64,000 nucleotides of DNA from Hyaloscypha bicolor E (lineage: Eukaryota; Ascomycota; Leotiomycetes; Helotiales; Hyaloscyphaceae). This document shows positions 10,862 to 23,136 of the stretch, in pieces. The translations under genes were made by a program, and so were the position numbers. Position 1 is the first letter of the stretch, and each line of letters begins with the position of its first letter. The DNA lies in the NCBI RefSeq assembly GCF_002865645.1, contig NW_020194557.1:248001-312000 (forward strand). The letters are read 5' to 3'. The notes beneath the pieces are model-generated. The model worked only from the letters and a program-made list of their open reading frames with translations. It was not told the origin of the DNA and searched no databases.

Positions 10862-11460
10862 GTGCGAGAGGCGAGAGAATAGCTGAAGAGGAGTCTTTCG
10901 TGACTTTGTTCGTGTCTTAGGGTTTTTTTTCCCTGTCAGTCGTTGGAATTGGTGGAGTTTGGTTCGGTATGCATATCTAGAGCCTAGAAGTTGGTCTGCT
11001 GTATTGTCGGATGAGATACGCGCACTTAGTTGGAGAGCAAGTAAGAAGACGAGAGTGAAGTGAAGCAAAATCTTGCAAGGGGAGTGAATCATGTAGAAGT
11101 GAGTAGTCAAGCTTGCCGAGAGCCGAGGAGGAGGGAAAAAGGGGTAAATCACGTGACGCCACAATCGTGCGATCCAACATCTACTCTATGCTCTTTCAAG
11201 TTGGTCAATCCACGGTACACATCCTCTCTACTTTCTTGAATCCTGGGAAGGGAGTTCTGTTGGGATCATAGAGTGGACAGAAACCAGGAAAGTTGATGAC
11301 ATTGTGATGTGGAGTGCAACATAGTGTGTTTCAAACTTGCTTGATCTTTCGTTGAGGATTTTTCGGTCCTATTCAAAGTCACCAGTTTGGTTTCGTATCA
11401 GAACCAGGTTCAGGGAAATTTCTAGAAGCAAAGTGGGGTCTGGTACCGGCATGGATGGTA
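10862..11460. other. Gene-free stretch
   Basis: Only shadow-sized frames are present. Nothing could be recognised here on either strand. Confidence 0.35.
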
Positions 11461-11566
11461 CTCCCCCCCCAAATAAATGTAATAGTGGGTCCCCGCAAAA
11501 CCAGCCTGGCACGGTCCATTTGCCATACCAAAAAACCCCTGCACTTTGACCCACTGTTACATTTAA

Positions 11567-11610
<44 letters not shown>

Positions 11611-11611
11611 G
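11461..11611. mobile_element. TA-flanked foldback MITE (151 bp) ending in a 40-nt poly-G tract
   Basis: The left end CTCCCCCCCCAAATAAATGT and following AATAGTGGGTC are complemented by GACCCACTGTTACATTTAAT and the terminal G run. TA occurs on each side (11459-11460 and 11612-11613). The arms pair over about 30 bases, leaving a short loop. The right arm has grown from about 8 to 40 consecutive G (11570-11609). The ends resemble Tc1/mariner MITEs that start CTCCC. It is non-coding. Confidence 0.75.
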
Positions 11612-12016
11612 TAGTCACTGGGTTTTTCCTGGTTCGTGTAAGCTTACATCACCTTGGTGTTGGGTGAAGGGACTCGCATCACTTTACCTGCAATATGAAT
11701 TCTCGGATAATCTTTCTCTGATACCACATCTGCTGTGTGGCATTTTTGCGTGAAATACCTTTGCAACGTTACAGTTGCGGCTGTCACAGCCGTTTTCGTT
11801 TTATAACCGTCCCCTTCCGGTCTCATGCTTTCGCGAAATATTATATTGATTATGGAAACGAATGATATGGTGTCGCTCATAAAGGAAGTAAGCTTTTCTT
11901 GGCAATAGCTGGTAAGATAATTAATATTCCGGATTTTTGGATTTGGACTTTTGGAAGGGTGTGTTGGCAGGGGTTGGTGTCTCCCCTATCAAGGCTCCCC
12001 CTCCTCGTTAGGGACG

Positions 12017-12492
12017 ATGATGAAGGGCTTGAAAATTGAAGCAATATTCCTCATCTTTATTACAGGAGCCCTCGGAAGCGTCTCTGGTAGGTCCGGAAGT
12101 GGGCCCCGAAAATCCAGGAGACAGGCACGTCAATAAGCAGCCACAGTGTGAAAACCGAAAGCCATACCGCTTCTCAGAAGTGGACATGTGGAGCGGAGCA
12201 CCGTTTGTTATTCGTTGAACCGAGACTCCCACAGGGCTTTGATCGATCACAACAACACATCCGCGAGGAGGAAATGTATCTTCCAACCGAGGGGTACGAT
12301 AGTGGCGGCCGAAACATGATCGTGAAAACTTCCAATCTTCCCCCACCGGAGGCTCAAAAAAGGGTAGCGGCGCACGAGATAGCTACCTACCCTCGGAAAA
12401 TACATGCTGAGAAGTTGAAACTCGAATCGATAATTCTTCCATCTTCACCCACAACAGATTCGGAAACTCTCGCAAGAGTTCTCCCGGCCTGA
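12017..12492 (+). CDS. Possible small secreted protein (tentative two-exon model)
   Basis: The ATG at 12017 opens a typical secretion signal (MMKGLKIEAIFLIFITGALG). The first frame runs to 12136. A second open frame to 12492 contains CGAEHRLLFVEPRLPQGFD, TEGYDSGGRNMIVKTSNLPP and a charged end. One splice that keeps frame is 12017-12090 joined to 12138-12492, giving about 142 residues, but its GTCCGG donor is poor. The better-looking GTAGGT donor at 12087 does not keep frame with a normal-length intron. Few cysteines are present. I do not recognise the mature part. If real it would be exported. It could equally be a chance signal-like exon. Confidence 0.3.
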
Positions 12493-13699
12493 ATCATGTT
12501 CTGCGGTAAGCATAAATTTTATTGTGAACCTTGATGATTGAGCGTAAAAAAGGGGTACATACAGCAGCGGGGCAAGATTCAAGAGATAAGAGCATTGTTT
12601 TGTGGGTCTAGAGGGGCAGTTATCTGTCAGACCCGGTAGGACGGTACATACGGTCCGCAGGGTGGTGAAGGCTGGGTAAATGGCGGAAGAGGTGGAAGAG
12701 GTCTGAGCTCAGGGGAACCGTTCAGGTGGCGGTACCTGCTTATGGGAGCGAGAGCTAAATTGAATGTGAGTGGAAAAGCTTCGGGGGATTCGGGATCGAG
12801 GTTTGGGCACGGTTTGAGGAAGTCTCTTGGAGTTCTTAGGAGTTTGTTCCCAGAAATTGAGGAAGACTGCCAAGAGGTGTGATTGGATCTGACGTGGGAA
12901 CTTGAGGTCTTGGGAGCGAGAGCGAGAAATTTCGACTTGCCAAGAATTAGACGTTGGGACTTGGGGACTCGGGGTCTTGAGGAGGGTCGGGGTCGTAGAC
13001 TCGTAGTGGCGCGCGGGTACCTGCTTACATGGGAACTTATAGATACAGTAAGCTTTGGGTGACAATTCCAAGCTTTAAAGTATTGATTGAAAAATCTCCT
13101 ATCTCGCTTGGTGGCGGCACCGAAGTATACATTATTGATTTAATTCTAAGATTTCCTAGAAAGGATAATAGGTTGAAATTCAGGGGTACTAGGGTCGGTT
13201 GCTGCATGCTCGAGTAGGGTTACAACTTGCCACACGTATGCGAGTATGCGAGTATGCGAGAATACGAGTTGTGAATTTATTGGGAGAGATTGGGAAGACA
13301 AGACTGAGATCAAATTGCACATGCGAAAGGTGATGGAAATAAAGTGATGAGGTGAGGTGAGGCGAGCCAATTCCGGGTATTGGGGTGGGCCTTGGGCGAT
13401 GCGGGACACAGACAATGTCAAAGCGAGGGGTTCAGTGGAAGAGAGTGGATCTTGTGATACTTGGGAATTAAACCTCGGTACGGTAGCTCGACAGATCAGG
13501 AAGAGACAGCCGGAATGGGAAGGGTTGAGGCGGTGACGATGGAAAGAAGGAGTTGGAGAAATTTTGCAAGGGAGGAGAAGGAAATAGTTGGTATCAAATG
13601 TCTATCTACTCATCTCAATTCCGTCTAGAAAGGACCGCGAAGTCAAGCATGCCCAATGCGCAGTTTGCAATCCATTTCTAAGACAATACCCCAACAAAT
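12493..13699. other. Gene-poor stretch with a small GCGAGTAT repeat
   Basis: I see no supportable gene. A short tandem run of the unit GCGAGTAT/GCGAGAAT lies near 13240-13266. This should include the 3-prime end of the rhodopsin-like gene. Confidence 0.4.
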
Positions 13700-15025
13700 C
13701 TAAACTTCACCATCTTCGACTCTGATATTCCACGTCGTTGCCACCCGAATCGCCTTCAACTTCGCCTTCCCCGGCACCCCAGGCAACGCCCCATTCTTGC
13801 TCCCCTCCATACTCCTCTCGCCCCCCACACTCCCACCCCTTTTCAAATCCCCCATCCCAATACTCTCCACAGTAACGATTGTCCCATCCTCCTTCTTCCT
13901 TAAACCCCCCCCATCATCACTTTCGCTTCTCATAAGATCCTCATCACTACCCCACCTATCATGCCTAACTCTGCCCACCCCCTCTGCTACCCCGCCTTTA
14001 ACAGTGGTCTTGACGTGGAAACCGCCGCGTTCAGTACCGTGCTTATATTTCGTCTTCTTGTATCCACGATCCTGGAGCAATGAGACGAGAACAGTGGCGT
14101 TAGAGATAAATGTCGCGAGTAGAATGTCCATGGATGCGAGGAGCGAGCGTGCGGGCTGGGCAAAGCGCCGGTCGATGACGACGGGCATTGCATAGGCTGT
14201 GAAGCCTATGCTGAGGAATGGGAGCGCGAGGCGGCCGATGATGGATGCTTGGCTGTTTTCTCTCTGTCAACCCTGTATTTCTTTCTATGGGTGGGAGGGG
14301 AATCAAGGAAAGGGACACACCTTTTAATCGGGAGTCGCGATTTCAGGATCATAGGGATGGGAAAGATAATTAAAACGAGGTTTGTAGCAATGTTTAGAAT
14401 CCCCATTGTGAGGAGGTGGGCGGAGCCTTGGCGGCATTGAGGTCCTGGATCTGGAACTACTTGCCAGTAGTGGGAGAAGGGTTGGCAAGCTCCTAAATCA
14501 GCAACGATGGTTGTTACGAAAGTTACGGCGAGGAAGATGTGTAGGTAGCGAAGATAGTGTTGGTGGGAGCGTTGCCAGACGGATTCTGTGAGGGTCCGGA
14601 GGAACATCGATACACTGAATTTGATTGCCCAGAGACTGCTTCTCGTCGGTTTCTTGTTGGAGGTGCTGGAGACTCGTGACTTACTATGCTGCGTACATGA
14701 CTCTTGAAGCCAGAACCATTTGGCTTCCGATCTGTCTGTTGTGGATAGCCAGTGGCGACAGCGTGTCGGCCACAGTATTGTTGGTCCCGTAGAGGAGTAC
14801 GACGTGTGTGAAAGCCATGCGAATCAGGAGGGGGATGATAGCCAACAACATGATCCCATCTTCCGCGAACAACTTCTCAGCGCGGACATATCGCCCGATG
14901 ACACGAATAAAAATAATGGCAATGGCATACAATGTCGACCACCAGCAAGTGAGAAGAGTGGGCTTGACGTCTCTGAACGACTGGAAGTCCGGGGGCTCAT
15001 CAACAAATCGTCGAAGAAGATCCAT
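13700..15025 (-). CDS. Fungal rhodopsin-like (SAT4-type) seven-helix membrane protein
   Basis: Exons 15025-14685, 14635-14321 and 14261-13700 join in frame to 405 residues. The junctions restore YAA-YLWAIKFSVS and LPIKR-ENSQASIIG, both usual in this family. Membrane segments include TCWWSTLYAIAIIFIRVIGR, GIMLLAIIPLLIRMAFTHVV, YLHIFLAVTFVTTIVADL, MGILNIATNLVLIIFPIPMI and IIGRLALPFLSIGFTAYAMP. The family mark W-x-x-K-F-S in helix 3 and C-x-P-F-x-x-Y-W (CQPFSHYW) are present. The cytosolic tail is long and charged, with RWGSDEDLMRSE near its middle, and ends VRVEDGEV-like. These proteins are common in ascomycetes; some act in pathogenesis-related signalling, but most have no known role. The ATG at 15025 is the first in frame. 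The gene looks intact. Confidence 0.85.
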
Positions 15026-16773
15026 TGCTGCTAGGCGTGGACTTCACGAGGAAGTTCGAAGATGGTGAAGAGGAAACGGGAAGGGAGTTTGCGACAAATT
15101 GAAGGTGGTATCTTGGCATCTGTACAGTACGCACTGGAGTGAGAGCTCGATTCACTTCAAGTGGCGAGGAGGGTGAAGACTTGCAACGCCAACACCATTG
15201 TTCAGTTGAAGCTGGGACAATTGGCCCAACGGTACGAATCTGGACTTGCTGCTGGACAGACGGCCGACTCAATGGAGTGACACAGCATGCATAATGAAAC
15301 TTGAAGAAGTTGGGGATATGAACAGAAATAGGGAGAAGCAAGGATTTTCATCCCTACAAGGCTCACTGTGGGCAGGTCCAAGCCCACTTGAGGCAGATCA
15401 ATGCTGGCCTAGCCAGGTACACGCAATAGTGCGAACCCGGATGCTACTCGATGCCGTCCCAAGAAATGAGCCTTTCGCATCTCCAACCACAGGCAAGGGC
15501 CTGCCCGGTGTCGAGTGAGGTCCTGGGTGACGTGAGGTTGTATGGCCCGGCTTTACTGCAACAAAGCCACCCCGGGAAGCGAAGAAGCGGCAAATCACAG
15601 CCCCCTGTCGATGAGGGCCTGCAGCCTGCAGGTCCAGATTCCAGAAGTGGTAGATAACCAGCCGCCGGGTCACCGCACCGCAACGGAACGGGTCGGCGAA
15701 GGGGACGTTCGAAGACTTGCTGGGCTACTACTAAAGTACTGTCACGTTTAGTGTTTCTAAACATGTGAGCTAGCGACCCCTTTCCCTATCCAGGTCGGCC
15801 GTCCATACAATACTCCGTAGTCCATACGGAAGCGCAATTGCAAAGAGCTGGGACCTTCCTATTTGAGCGTGGTGAAGCCTTCCCCACGCGTCGCGGCATG
15901 CCGAGGGCGATGGCGTGCCGAATCTGCATCGACCACCCAACCTTGGCAAGCCATCGAGTCGATGAGGAAGGCCGGCAACAGAGCAACACAAGGTGATCGT
16001 GGGCGCTGTTGGGGGCTTTTCTGAGATGAGCGCAGGAGCGGCAGCCATACAACATCGTAGGTCACGACTTGCTTTGGTCGGCCGGTGCACACCCTGGGAC
16101 CCCACGGCGCTTGGTCTGCCAGTCGGCTCGTGATGGTGGATGTTGCTCAAGTATCCTCGTGCTGACCGGGGGCTGGCAGGGCTCTGGCAGGGCTCTGGCG
16201 ACATTGCAAGGGTGGCGCCGCCACAGGAAACGTCTTTGCCCCCAGCCCCTGCACGTCAACTGTGGCCTGTCAAACTCGATTCGGTGATGGGGATGGGGGG
16301 CGGATGGGGGAGCACGGCATGAGGTGCTCGCCGCTCGCATGTGGCTGCACAGTGCACCGAGAATTGCTGCACGCGATGTCATGCCATGGCACGCCTCACC
16401 CTCAGGTTACCCTGGATTCCTGGGACCTCCCAGGCCGCCCACGGTCCCGCCCGTTGTGTTTTGGTGTCTCTCGTTCCCTCCCCTCCTCTCCCACCAGCTC
16501 CCCGCCATCATCCATGCCTTCGTCGTCCGTTTGCGGCGGGAACGCGAGTGCGGCCTCCCTTGGCGCTCTCAAACGGCTTAACGTGCCTTTTCTGTTTCGT
16601 TATCTCAGGGCACATGCCTGGCGGCATGGGCCCACGCCACCTTTGATTGAACTAGCGGAAATAGATCAGCTTATGGTTGGCATCAAAATTCCAACCTCCC
16701 CCACCACACACACTTCACCTCTTCCACAATCTATATGATGTTATAGACGCTACGGCTTTCACTCCACGCAGCA
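15026..16773. other. Long gene-poor stretch upstream of the permease
   Basis: This region is GC-richer than the neighbouring repeats, but none of the overlapping reading frames shows a domain, a signal peptide or a spliced model. A small direct duplication of CAGGGCTCTGG lies near 16175-16197. It must include both promoters of the flanking divergent genes. Confidence 0.4.
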
Positions 16774-18635
16774 ATGGAGATGGACGACTTCACCATGCAG
16801 AAACCGAAGCCCTATCCAGGGTCGACGTCGACCAATGCCCCGCTGCTCACGCGACCAAAAGGCACCAAGAGCTTTTTGGCCCCCAAAGCCTTCGACAGCT
16901 TCCGATCTGGCCCAGATCGATCGTTTGCTCCAGCGTTGGGAGAGAATGGCCGGATGTACAATGCTAAGGCTGCGGCTTGGAACACCGCGCATACGCCTCT
17001 GGTCAGGAGGCTGAAGGGACGCCATCTCCAGATGATTGCCATCGGAGGCTCAATTGGTACGTGTGGACCGCCGATCTCACGTGAGAGGTACGTCTAACAA
17101 AACTGGCTCAGGTACGGGGTTATTCATCGGCTCTGGAGCAGCTCTGGCGACTGGAGGCCCGGCTTCACTCTTGATCTCCTTCATCGTGATCGGAGCCATC
17201 CTCTTCTGCACAGTTCAGGCTCTCGGCGAGATGGCCGTGACCTTCCCGGTGGCGGGCTCCTTCTCTGCTTTTGCTACGCGCTTTATCGACCCCGCCTGGG
17301 GCTTTGCCAGTGGTTGGAATTATGCCATGCAATGGGCTATCACGATGCCTTTGGAAGTCATGGCTGCAACGATCACGCTGGAATATTGGAACTCGTCGAT
17401 TCCCAGTTGGGCCTCGATCACCCTTTTCCTGGCGATTATTATCTCCATCAACTTTTTCAGCGTCAGAGTGTATGGCGAAGCAGAATACGTTTTTTCAATA
17501 TTGAAAGTCACTGCCGTCATTGGATTCATGTACGACTCTCCCCATTCTCCTTCGAGCGAGTTCTGACATTCCCAGAATTCTCGGCGTAGTCATCAACTGC
17601 GGTGGCACGCAAGACAGTGGATACATAGGAGGCATGTACTGGGCAAACCCAGGCGCCTTCCACAACGGCTTCAAAGGCTTCTGTAACATCCTCGTCACGG
17701 CCGCCTTCTCATTCTCCGGCACCGAGCTCGTGGGCCTGGCTGCAGCTGAGACGCATAACCCTAGCAAAGCTCTCCCCACGGCCATTAAGCAAGTGTTTTG
17801 GCGCATAGCCATCTTCTACGTGGTCTCCATCGCGATCGTAGGCCTCCTAGTACCCTACACAGAACCCAAACTCATCAACCCCAACAACATCTCCGCCAAA
17901 GCCTCCCCATTTATCATCGCCATCGAATCCGCTGGAATTCAAGGTCTCGACTCCGTCATGAACGCAGTAGTCTTGATCGCCGTCCTCTCCGTAGCCAACT
18001 CCTCCATGTACGGCGCGACACGCACGCTCCAAGCCCTTGCCGAGCAAGGCCAAGCACCCCGCCTCCTGGCATATGTAGACCGCAAAGGCCGCCCCCTTGT
18101 CTCCATTGCCTGCAGCGCTGCTATTGGCCTCCTCGCCTACCTTTATACATCTTCCGTTCAGGGTCCAGCATTTACCTGGCTCCTCGCGCTCTCCGGCCTG
18201 TCATCAATCTTCACCTGGACCAGCATCTGCTGGGCGCACATCCAATTCCGGAAAGCTTGGATTCTACAAGGAAACCAACTCTCCGATCTGGTCTACCAGT
18301 CTCCTATTGGGGCTGTCGGATCGTGGATCGGCTTCTTCGCGCTCCTGCTCATCCTAGTCGCGCAATTCTGGGTCGCGATCTCCCCAGCCGGCAGCTCCGC
18401 AACCACACCCGGCGCACAAGCGACGAATTTCTTCGCAGCGTACTTGGCGATGCCCGTCGTGTTGCTATTTTACGGGTTCTATAAGATCTGGTATAGGACA
18501 AAATGGGTTAGAGTGAAGGATATAGATTTGCAGACGGGGAGGAATGAGTTTGAGACAGCAGGAGAGAGGAGGCAGTGGAAGGAGGATATGGGGGAGTGGC
18601 CTAGATGGAAGGTCCTGTATAAGACACTTTGTTGA
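16774..18635 (+). CDS. Amino-acid permease (APC superfamily, yeast AAP type)
   Basis: Exons 16774-17056, 17112-17529 and 17576-18635 give 586 residues. The junctions rebuild the family signature: HLQMIAIGGSIG-TGLFIGSG in helix 1 and TAVIGF-IILGVVINCGG in helix 5. About twelve membrane helices follow, including VTAAFSFSGTELVGLAAAET (helix 6, substrate-binding F-S-F-x-G-x-E) and VANSSMYGATRTLQALAEQG. The soluble N-terminus of about 85 residues and the C-tail ending WPRWKVLYKTLC are typical of fungal AAPs. It would import amino acids across the plasma membrane with protons. No lesions are visible. The copy next to it is a MITE 112 bp after the stop codon. Confidence 0.93.
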
Positions 18636-18747
18636 TTGGATTGATGCCGCTTATTCTCTTTCTATATACTAGGTTTTCTCAGAATAGAGAAATTCTCGAT
18701 CCTGCTTCTTCTTTCAGATTTGCTGCTGACGCCGTGCGTGATGTAAG

Positions 18748-19515
18748 GGGAAAATGTAAAACGACCCCCGTCCTCCCAACCCCGGGTGTCGATTGGGGCA
18801 GAGGTGTTAACGACTTGTAATTGGCTACCAAAGCTCTTTAAAAACCTTAAGTTAGATTTTTTAATATAAGTATAAGCTAGTATATTATAGCCCTTGTATT
18901 ATAATTACATGCCTACTAACCTAAAATAAAAAGATTCTTTAAAATAGTATTTTAATTTAAGGGAATTTATTACTAATTAATTAGGTTCTAATTTTTGAGC
19001 CTTATAAGGCCCTATAAATTATAGGCTTATAGGGCTCTTATATCTAGGTTTAGGGACTTATTCGCTAAATTTCTAGACTTCCTTAAGCTTACTTTTAGGT
19101 TAAATTATAAAATGTTACGTAGCACCAATCACGTGGTGCCACTACACGTGACTCAGTGTGTAGCCAGTGCTTTTAGCCTGGCAGGCAGCCTTCAGCTCAA
19201 TTCAAGCTCTTTACCACCACTGCAGTATCACCTTATCGTGACATAAAATAAGAAATTTTTTAACTTCTTTAATTTAAGAGCTATTACTAATTCAAATTTT
19301 ATAAAAAGTTTATATTTAAATAGCTTTTAATTAGTACTATAAGGAAATGAAACAAGTATTAAATTAAATTAAAGAAAAAGCTAGAGTTTAGGTATTCCTG
19401 TCCGAGCGCCTCTACTTTGGGTAAGTGGCTAGTCTGGCCCCTAGTCGACATCACTAACCCTGGTAATCGACACCCCTAATCGACACCCGGGGGGGCGGTC
19501 GTTTTACATTTTCCC
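18748..19515. mobile_element. GGGAAAATGTAAAACGAC-type MITE, copy 2 (768 bp with nested LTR-like element)
   Basis: Ends GGGAAAATGTAAAACGAC and GTCGTTTTACATTTTCCC are perfectly inverted. The flanking 8-bp duplication GATGTAAG is perfect (18740-18747 and 19516-19523). The right end repeats the GTCGATTAGGGG word two or three times. The interior is AT-rich, non-coding, and holds a second element at 19113-19243; without it this copy is about the size of copy 1. An 8-bp duplication suits hAT or some MULE elements, but GGG ends do not settle the superfamily. Confidence 0.88.
19113..19243. mobile_element. Short LTR-like element, subfamily B copy 1 (131 bp), nested in the MITE
   Basis: Begins TGTTACGTAGCACC and ends CCTTATCGTGACA. 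The perfect 5-bp duplication TAAAA lies at 19108-19112 and 19244-19248. About 90 percent alike to the copy at 37561-37692 by eye. It contains the hairpin word GCACCAATCACGTGGTGC around a CACGTG box. No protein is encoded. Confidence 0.78.
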
Positions 19516-19974
19516 GATGTAAGAGGGCAAAATCTCCAAGAAGTGACTTGGAATGCCGTGCTCCAAATTCAAGTGCCATTTTCCAGCATTCTAAACGCGT
19601 GAAAACCTTGAGTCATTTAATTAAGGTTATCGTTAGAGGTTCGTTTTCTTTACTGGGACCAAGTTCCGGGGGGGTTTTACCTTCGCGGCTGGAAGAACGA
19701 TTCACCGAGACTTGCCCCAGAATAGAATCCCTGCGACAACCGTTTACGTTGTCTTACCTCCCCCGTGCACCTTCGACCTAACAATTCGCATGTGAATTCA
19801 AACGATGATCTCTCCACATGACAACTTACAAAATCTTCACACAGTCGACATCCTGTTATCCCCAATCCCCCCTTTCCGATGATTCCATAACTGCGCCTTC
19901 AGATTCACGCCTCGGCGCATAGAAATGGTTAATCCAGAGCTCTTCAGCTTCAACCATCCCTCGGCAGAGCCGCA

Positions 19975-22751
19975 ATGCCTGAGAAGCTAAAGGCTCCATC
20001 TCTCCAGCAATCGCATGCCCAAAACCTTCGAGATGGCGCGCTCCGAAGGCTCTCGAGATCACCGCATCCCTACTTCCGACAGAAATTCGAGTTAGCACAT
20101 CTCTCCGAGGGGTTCCCCTTGACCACCCCGCCAACACAGTCCCAGTCGCGCTCAACACGCCCGGAAGACGGGGATGAGCAGGATGGCTCAAGAACGCAGT
20201 CCCGGAACTACCGGGAGTCTACGAACAGCGAGAGTGGGACAGAGGCAGACGATGAACATTTTTTGAAGGGTCTCCCTGCACCGAAGCTACGTCCGCACAA
20301 AGGTCTTAGGGGGCTAGAGGGGAGTCTGTCCAGCTCGCCGAGCCCGCTAATGTCACCCGCCATACTTGATGAAGATCCTGCGAAGATACGGAATTATCTG
20401 CGGAGGTCATCGGCTACGGTTTTGGATGAAGGAGATGTGCGGAGAGCGGCGGAGAAGCTACGGCAGAAACGGAAGGTGGAAGTCTTGAGACGAGCTACGG
20501 AGGGTGCAATATTGTTCTTGGTGGGCTCGATATTGTGTTGCGACTTGGACGTGCGGAAACTCCTACGCTTGTGGAGGAGAGGTGAGTTTCAGAGCATTGG
20601 AGAGGAGTTGTGCTAATGGCCGCAGAATTTGTTTGTCAAGCTTTGATCATATCATCCCTTGTTGCCATATACCCTCTACGATTATTAAGACATCTCAACC
20701 CGTCACGGCCATGGAAAAGGCCTTTTCCACTGGCCCTCCCGGCTTCCTTCGATGCTGCGCCTTTGCTTTATCCACCAAGTCTGACAATGCTCGTTTCGAT
20801 GGTCCTCTCCAAAATAACTCCCATTGGACTTTTACCAAGCATTATTCTGGGCATATCCACTCTTCCGAGACATTTGATCCCTTCTACTGGAGGAATAGGA
20901 GGCTCCAACACCACGCATTGGTTTCTCTCCTGTATCCCACTTCTAGTACCCAAAACTTTGGCCACATCAAAGGTCATTCACGACACACAAGAGCAAAATA
21001 TTGCATTGGCTCCTGAGAGCTTAGTTCTCCTTCAACCATTACATCAGGCACTATGCGTGACTTTGAACTATCTGACTACGACCAGTCTTCTTCCAGCAGA
21101 GTTACAACTTCTCTCAGTGTCTTTGATTGAATTGCTACTTCTAGCTTCATCTCCACAAAATACCATTTTGAAAGCACTCCTTTGGGGTGGTGGAATCGGT
21201 GTTCTAATCAGCTGTGGCCATGTGCTCAGATGGGGAATTGCACTGGCCAGGGTACCGAAATGGCGCTTCAGGCGAGCCGGAGAAGTTTCGAAGGGGAAGG
21301 GGATAATATTTACGCTGAAGCCGCTTTCGTTAATGCTTGGGGCCTCGGTATACGTCAAAGATCCTATTGTGGCGGATACAAGTAGCGATGAGGAGGATGT
21401 TACGGAATTGCTTGCAGCATCGCCAAAGCTCAAGCTCAATACCTCGATGCCTTCCCCACAGACTGCAGAGCCGGAATCTGTGTCGGCCATTGAGCCCAAA
21501 ACGAAGACGAACTCCCTTTTTATGAACGGCTCGGCCAGAATGGGTGGGGATCGAAGCTTTTCAGCCAGCCGGAGACATACACTACCTACTCTAAATTTCC
21601 TTCCTACAAGGTCGAGCAAGAGGACTCCGTCGGGACGCAGGAAAAGAGCTAGTTCATCGAGCGTTCGGGCTTTCTCTTCTCTCACCCAAAAACAAGCCAC
21701 GATACGAAAATGGCTTTACGCAATATATGTATACATCTGTGTAGTGGCTATCATTCTAGTCGCTATCAGAGAATACGTGGGAAATATAGCATTGAATGGA
21801 AATGAACCGGTTGGGTGGGCTCTGGGATATCTATTCGGAGATCTGCCATGGTTCAGAATGGAAGTCGTTAGTTACAGTCTCCAACGATGGATTTGTCTGC
21901 CACCAAGGAGTGGCTTGGAGTATGAAGAATCATGCTACCTTGGATGGGTGGAGCACTTACGACACGCATCTTTTGGAGAAGCGAACACTCGATTGATATT
22001 ATGTGCCTACTGGCTGGCAATCATTATCGTCGGTCTGGCGATCGTCTTCCAGCTATCCGCTGTCTACGAAGTCGACACGAGACGAAAAGTCTTCCATTTC
22101 ATGATGGTAGCAATGTTACTTCCGGCAACCTACGTGGACCCCACCTTCGCAGCCCTAGCATTGAGCCTGATGCTCGCAATCTTCCTCCTGCTCGATCTAT
22201 TCCGAGCCTCTCAGCTTCCACCACTGTCCAAATCCTTGGCATATTTCTTAACCCCTTATGTGGACGGGAGAGATCTCAAGGGACCGGTAGTAATATCCCA
22301 CATTTTCCTCCTTATTGGTTGCGCGATTCCGCTCTGGCTTTCTCTCGGCTCGCTCCCCAGAAGTGGCAAAGGGTACCTTGAAGGCTGGGAAGTCCCAACG
22401 AGGGAAGTCAGCATGGTGTCCGGCGTCATCTGCGTCGGTATGGGCGACGCAGCAGCATCGTTAATCGGCCGTCGCTACGGCCGCCACAAATGGATCTGGG
22501 GAGGCGGGAAAAGCATTGAAGGCAGCTTGGCGTTTGCTACTGCCGTGGCACTGGCGTTACTTATGGCAAAGGCGTGGCTTAGAATCGGTGGGTGGCCCGC
22601 TAATAACGAGGATTCTTGGGGAAGAACGATGGGGAAGGCGGGCTTTGCGGCAGGAGTCGCGAGCTTGACGGAGGCAGTGTTGACGGGTGGGAATGATAAT
22701 GTGGTTGTTCCTGTCATACTGTGGCTTTGTGTTAAAGGGTTAGATATTTAG
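19975..22751 (+). CDS. SEC59: Dolichol kinase (SEC59 type)
   Basis: Exons 19975-20581 and 20626-22751 (intron of 44 nt) join in frame to 910 residues. The C-terminal third is the CTP-dependent dolichol kinase domain: VDTRRKVFHFMMVAMLL, then GMGDAAASLIGRRYGRHKWIW with the following GGGKSIEGSLAF (the conserved CTP-binding GDxxAxxxGxxxG and KSxEG motifs), ending TEAVLTGGNDNVVVPVILWL. More than ten membrane helices precede and surround it, as expected for an ER enzyme. It phosphorylates dolichol to make the lipid carrier for N-glycans, O-mannose and GPI anchors. The first 150 residues are polar, Ser-rich and disordered, longer than in yeast Sec59 (about 519 residues) but common in filamentous fungi. 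The start is the first ATG in frame, so its exact place is uncertain. No lesion is seen. Confidence 0.93.
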
Positions 22752-23136
22752 AACAGGATATTGATGGGATATAGAATCATATCTCGAGAAGTTACAACGT
22801 TTCGAGAGAGAGAGAGAGGTGGTCGTTTTGGCCGACTTGGCTTGCTACTACCCGCGAAGTCTCTCGGGTAGATAATCGCAGTGGAAGATCCAGGATATCA
22901 CGAAGGTTTTACTCTTTGTCCTGAATAGTATTAGGACATTTTACGGACGCAGTATGAAATAGCTTTGCCTCATCCTTTCGACTTTGTTCTGAGAAGATCG
23001 GATGAAAAGAATCTCGCTTCGCTATACCTTTACTCTACATCTGAACTGACGGTTTTGGAGTGTTGGTTTTCAACGGATACGGTCTTCGGTAGCAATGCCA
23101 GAAGTTTGCAAATCCCAAGGCGTGTATCACTGGCTC
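22752..23136. other. Convergent intergenic stretch
   Basis: This lies between the dolichol kinase stop and the HET gene stop. A short (GA)n run is at 22806-22817. I see nothing else. Confidence 0.4.

Noticed and set aside
11379..11667. Poly-Pro and poly-Gly frames over the G run
   Set aside because: They are translations of the homopolymer.
15026..16773. Many overlapping frames in the GC-rich stretch
   Set aside because: All are shadow-like, lack domains and disagree between strands.
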